Source: JARKPK01 sp964631235
Lineage (GTDB): Bacteria > Planctomycetota > Planctomycetia > Pirellulales > Thermoguttaceae
Direction: 5' to 3'
Assembly (NCBI GenBank): GCA_964631235.1
Contig: CAZVZX010000001.1
Span: forward strand, 189,662-253,661
DNA: 64,000 bases
Every line of letters begins with the position of its first letter. Position 1 is the first letter of the stretch. The translations under genes and the position numbers were made by a program. The notes under the pieces were generated by a model. That model had not been told where the DNA came from. It ran no database searches and was given only the letters and a program-made list of their open reading frames with translations. Below, piece by piece: positions 62,991 to 64,000 of the stretch.

Positions 62991-64000
62991 TTACCCCCGC
63001 GGCCGGCCATGACCCGACGCCAACAAATCAATCAACTCGCCCCACTGATCCACCCGGCTTCCGCTCAATGCTCCGAACTCCCGGGCGGCTTTGTTCGATC
63101 GCGTACTCGCGGCAAGCTCCTTCGCAAATCGCCCCGAAGAAACCACCCCCAACTCAGCCCCAGATTCCGAGTCAAGCCTGGGGCGAGGCGAACGAATCCG
63201 CAATCCTTCCTCCGTGCCGATCGGGCTAGGTCCCCAAATCGCAGCGGCCGACGTACCGGCCAGCGAGCGCCCAAGAATGTTCAACCACGGCGCCGATGCA
63301 GGCGTGCGCAGCTCGGCGAGCCAGTCGGTGTCGGCCGAGAGTGCAGCCGAAAGTGCTTGTCCGAGACGGGCCGAGTGCCGCACGCCGTCGAGAAGATTAC
63401 TTGCGGCACCCGCTGAAGCGAACACACTATCGACTTTCATCGTCCATACTGGAGACGTCGATACCGCCTCCGTCCACGCGGCGTCGGACCCCGCGGCGGC
63501 AAACGCCGGCCGGCCATTTGCCGGCGCGATCAATCCCCCGCGATCGGCACCCGCCGCCGCAGCGTCCCAGTCCGGCGATGCGGTCGGCCGATCAGCCGGC
63601 AGGCGTAAATCGGCGAACAGCACCGCCTCGCCAGCCGGCGGCATCGCCTCGGCCAAGAACATCGTGCCGGTGAACGGATCAGCCGATGGGATGCTGTCCG
63701 TTGGCAGCATCGCATCGTTCAACGGCAGCGCCTCGGTTAGCGGCAGCGCCTCGGCCAGCGGGATGGCGCCGCCGGCCCACAACGGTNNNNNNNNNNNNNN
63801 NNNNNNNNNNNNNNNNNNNNNNTCGCCCCCACGTTCCGCCGCGCCAAGAGCACGTCCGTGGCGTTGACCACCCCGTCGCCGTTGATGTCGAACGCCGAAC
63901 TCGCCCCGACCGCCGACAGCCCGACCGCCGCCCCAATCGCCGCCGCGTCGGCCGCCGTCACCGCGAAGTCGCCGTTCACGTCGCCCACCAGGTTGCCCAC
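62991..64000 (-). CDS. Dockerin-containing protein, C-terminal part, interrupted by a gap
   Basis: Partial; the N-terminus lies beyond the right edge. Reading leftward from 64000, a type I dockerin shows two calcium repeats, DVNGDFAVTAADAAAIG and DINGDGVVNATDVLLARRN. The run of 36 N (63787-63822) follows. After it a second frame continues to the stop at 62991 with a low-complexity, Ala/Leu/Pro-rich C-terminus. The two frames differ by one base, most simply because the gap length is not exactly 36. The C-terminal extension after the dockerin resembles that of other long Planctomycete surface proteins. Confidence 0.65.
   Translation of the reverse strand, partial: GQPGGRRERRLRGDGGRRGGDWGGGRAVGGRGEFGVRHQRRRGGQRHGRALGAAERGGXXXXXXXXXXXXXPLWAGGAIPLAEALPLTEALPLNDAMLPTDSIPSADPFTGTMFLAEAMPPAGEAVLFADLRLPADRPTASPDWDAAAAGADRGGLIAPANGRPAFAAAGSDAAWTEAVSTSPVWTMKVDSVFASAGAASNLLDGVRHSARLGQALSAALSADTDWLAELRTPASAPWLNILGRSLAGTSAAAIWGPSPIGTEEGLRIRSPRPRLDSESGAELGVVSSGRFAKELAASTRSNKAAREFGALSGSRVDQWGELIDLLASGHGRPRG

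Noticed and set aside
63687..64000. Genuine frameshift in the dockerin gene
   Set aside because: The frame change coincides with the run of N, so an inexact gap length is the simpler explanation.

Overview
The window looks like a chromosomal fragment from a Planctomycete, probably of the Pirellulales type. The evidence is high-GC DNA, two PEP-CTERM proteins, a dockerin protein at the right edge, many twin-arginine (Tat) exported Gfo/Idh/MocA dehydrogenases, a DUF1080 protein, a sialate-O-acetylesterase-like (SASA) esterase, a secreted beta-helix protein and squalene-cyclase-like membrane proteins. This assignment rests on the gene set; no rRNA is present. Two tRNA genes were found (Pro-GGG and Ile-GAT). 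There is no CRISPR array, transposase or prophage. A 36-base run of N at 63787-63822 marks an assembly gap.

Layout. 0.3-7.8 kb: one plus-strand operon for a MacB/Dev-type tripartite ABC export system (small Cys/His-rich secreted protein, FtsX-like permease, OB-like lipoprotein, HlyD adaptor, ATPase, second permease, TolC). 8.3-16 kb: glycosyltransferase-TPR fusion, sugar porter, Tat-exported FAD enzyme, SASA esterase and DUF1080 protein, all suited to carbohydrate breakdown. 16-22 kb: conserved unknown, short HAMP membrane protein, tRNA-Pro, POT peptide transporter, zinc-ribbon membrane protein. 22-26 kb (minus): two Gfo/Idh/MocA enzymes with a small secreted protein between them. 26-30 kb: HtrA-like protease, then pyrC and a NYN-domain protein. 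29.6-31 kb: a 1.4 kb gene-poor stretch holding a decayed repeat of about 57 bp, ahead of a PEP-CTERM gene. 32.9-43 kb: HrpB helicase, quinone-oxidoreductase-like enzyme, parvulin, U32 protein and two glycoside-hydrolase-like proteins. 43-45 kb: a type II restriction-modification pair of the XhoI/PaeR7I kind. 45-50 kb: exported O-methyltransferase-like protein, a strong candidate structured RNA, a Tyr-rich secreted protein, an SDR protein, RuvX and a XylR-like regulator. The regulator is divergent from a Gfo/Idh/MocA-sugar isomerase pair (50.3-52.6 kb). 53-64 kb: tRNA-Ile, a TlpA-fold protein without redox cysteines, a BON-domain protein, a squalene-cyclase-like protein, a beta-helix protein, a PEP-CTERM protein and the end of a dockerin protein.

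Functional reading. Much of the window serves uptake and oxidative breakdown of complex carbohydrates (exported dehydrogenases, DUF1080, SASA, GH30-like and DUF4038 proteins, sugar porter, sugar isomerase). Ordinary housekeeping genes (pyrC, hrpB, ruvX, tRNAs) are interspersed. The least ordinary items are the candidate ncRNA at 46.1-46.35 kb, the ABC operon with its two small accessory proteins, the restriction-modification pair, the cysteine-less TlpA protein and the decayed repeat upstream of the first PEP-CTERM gene.
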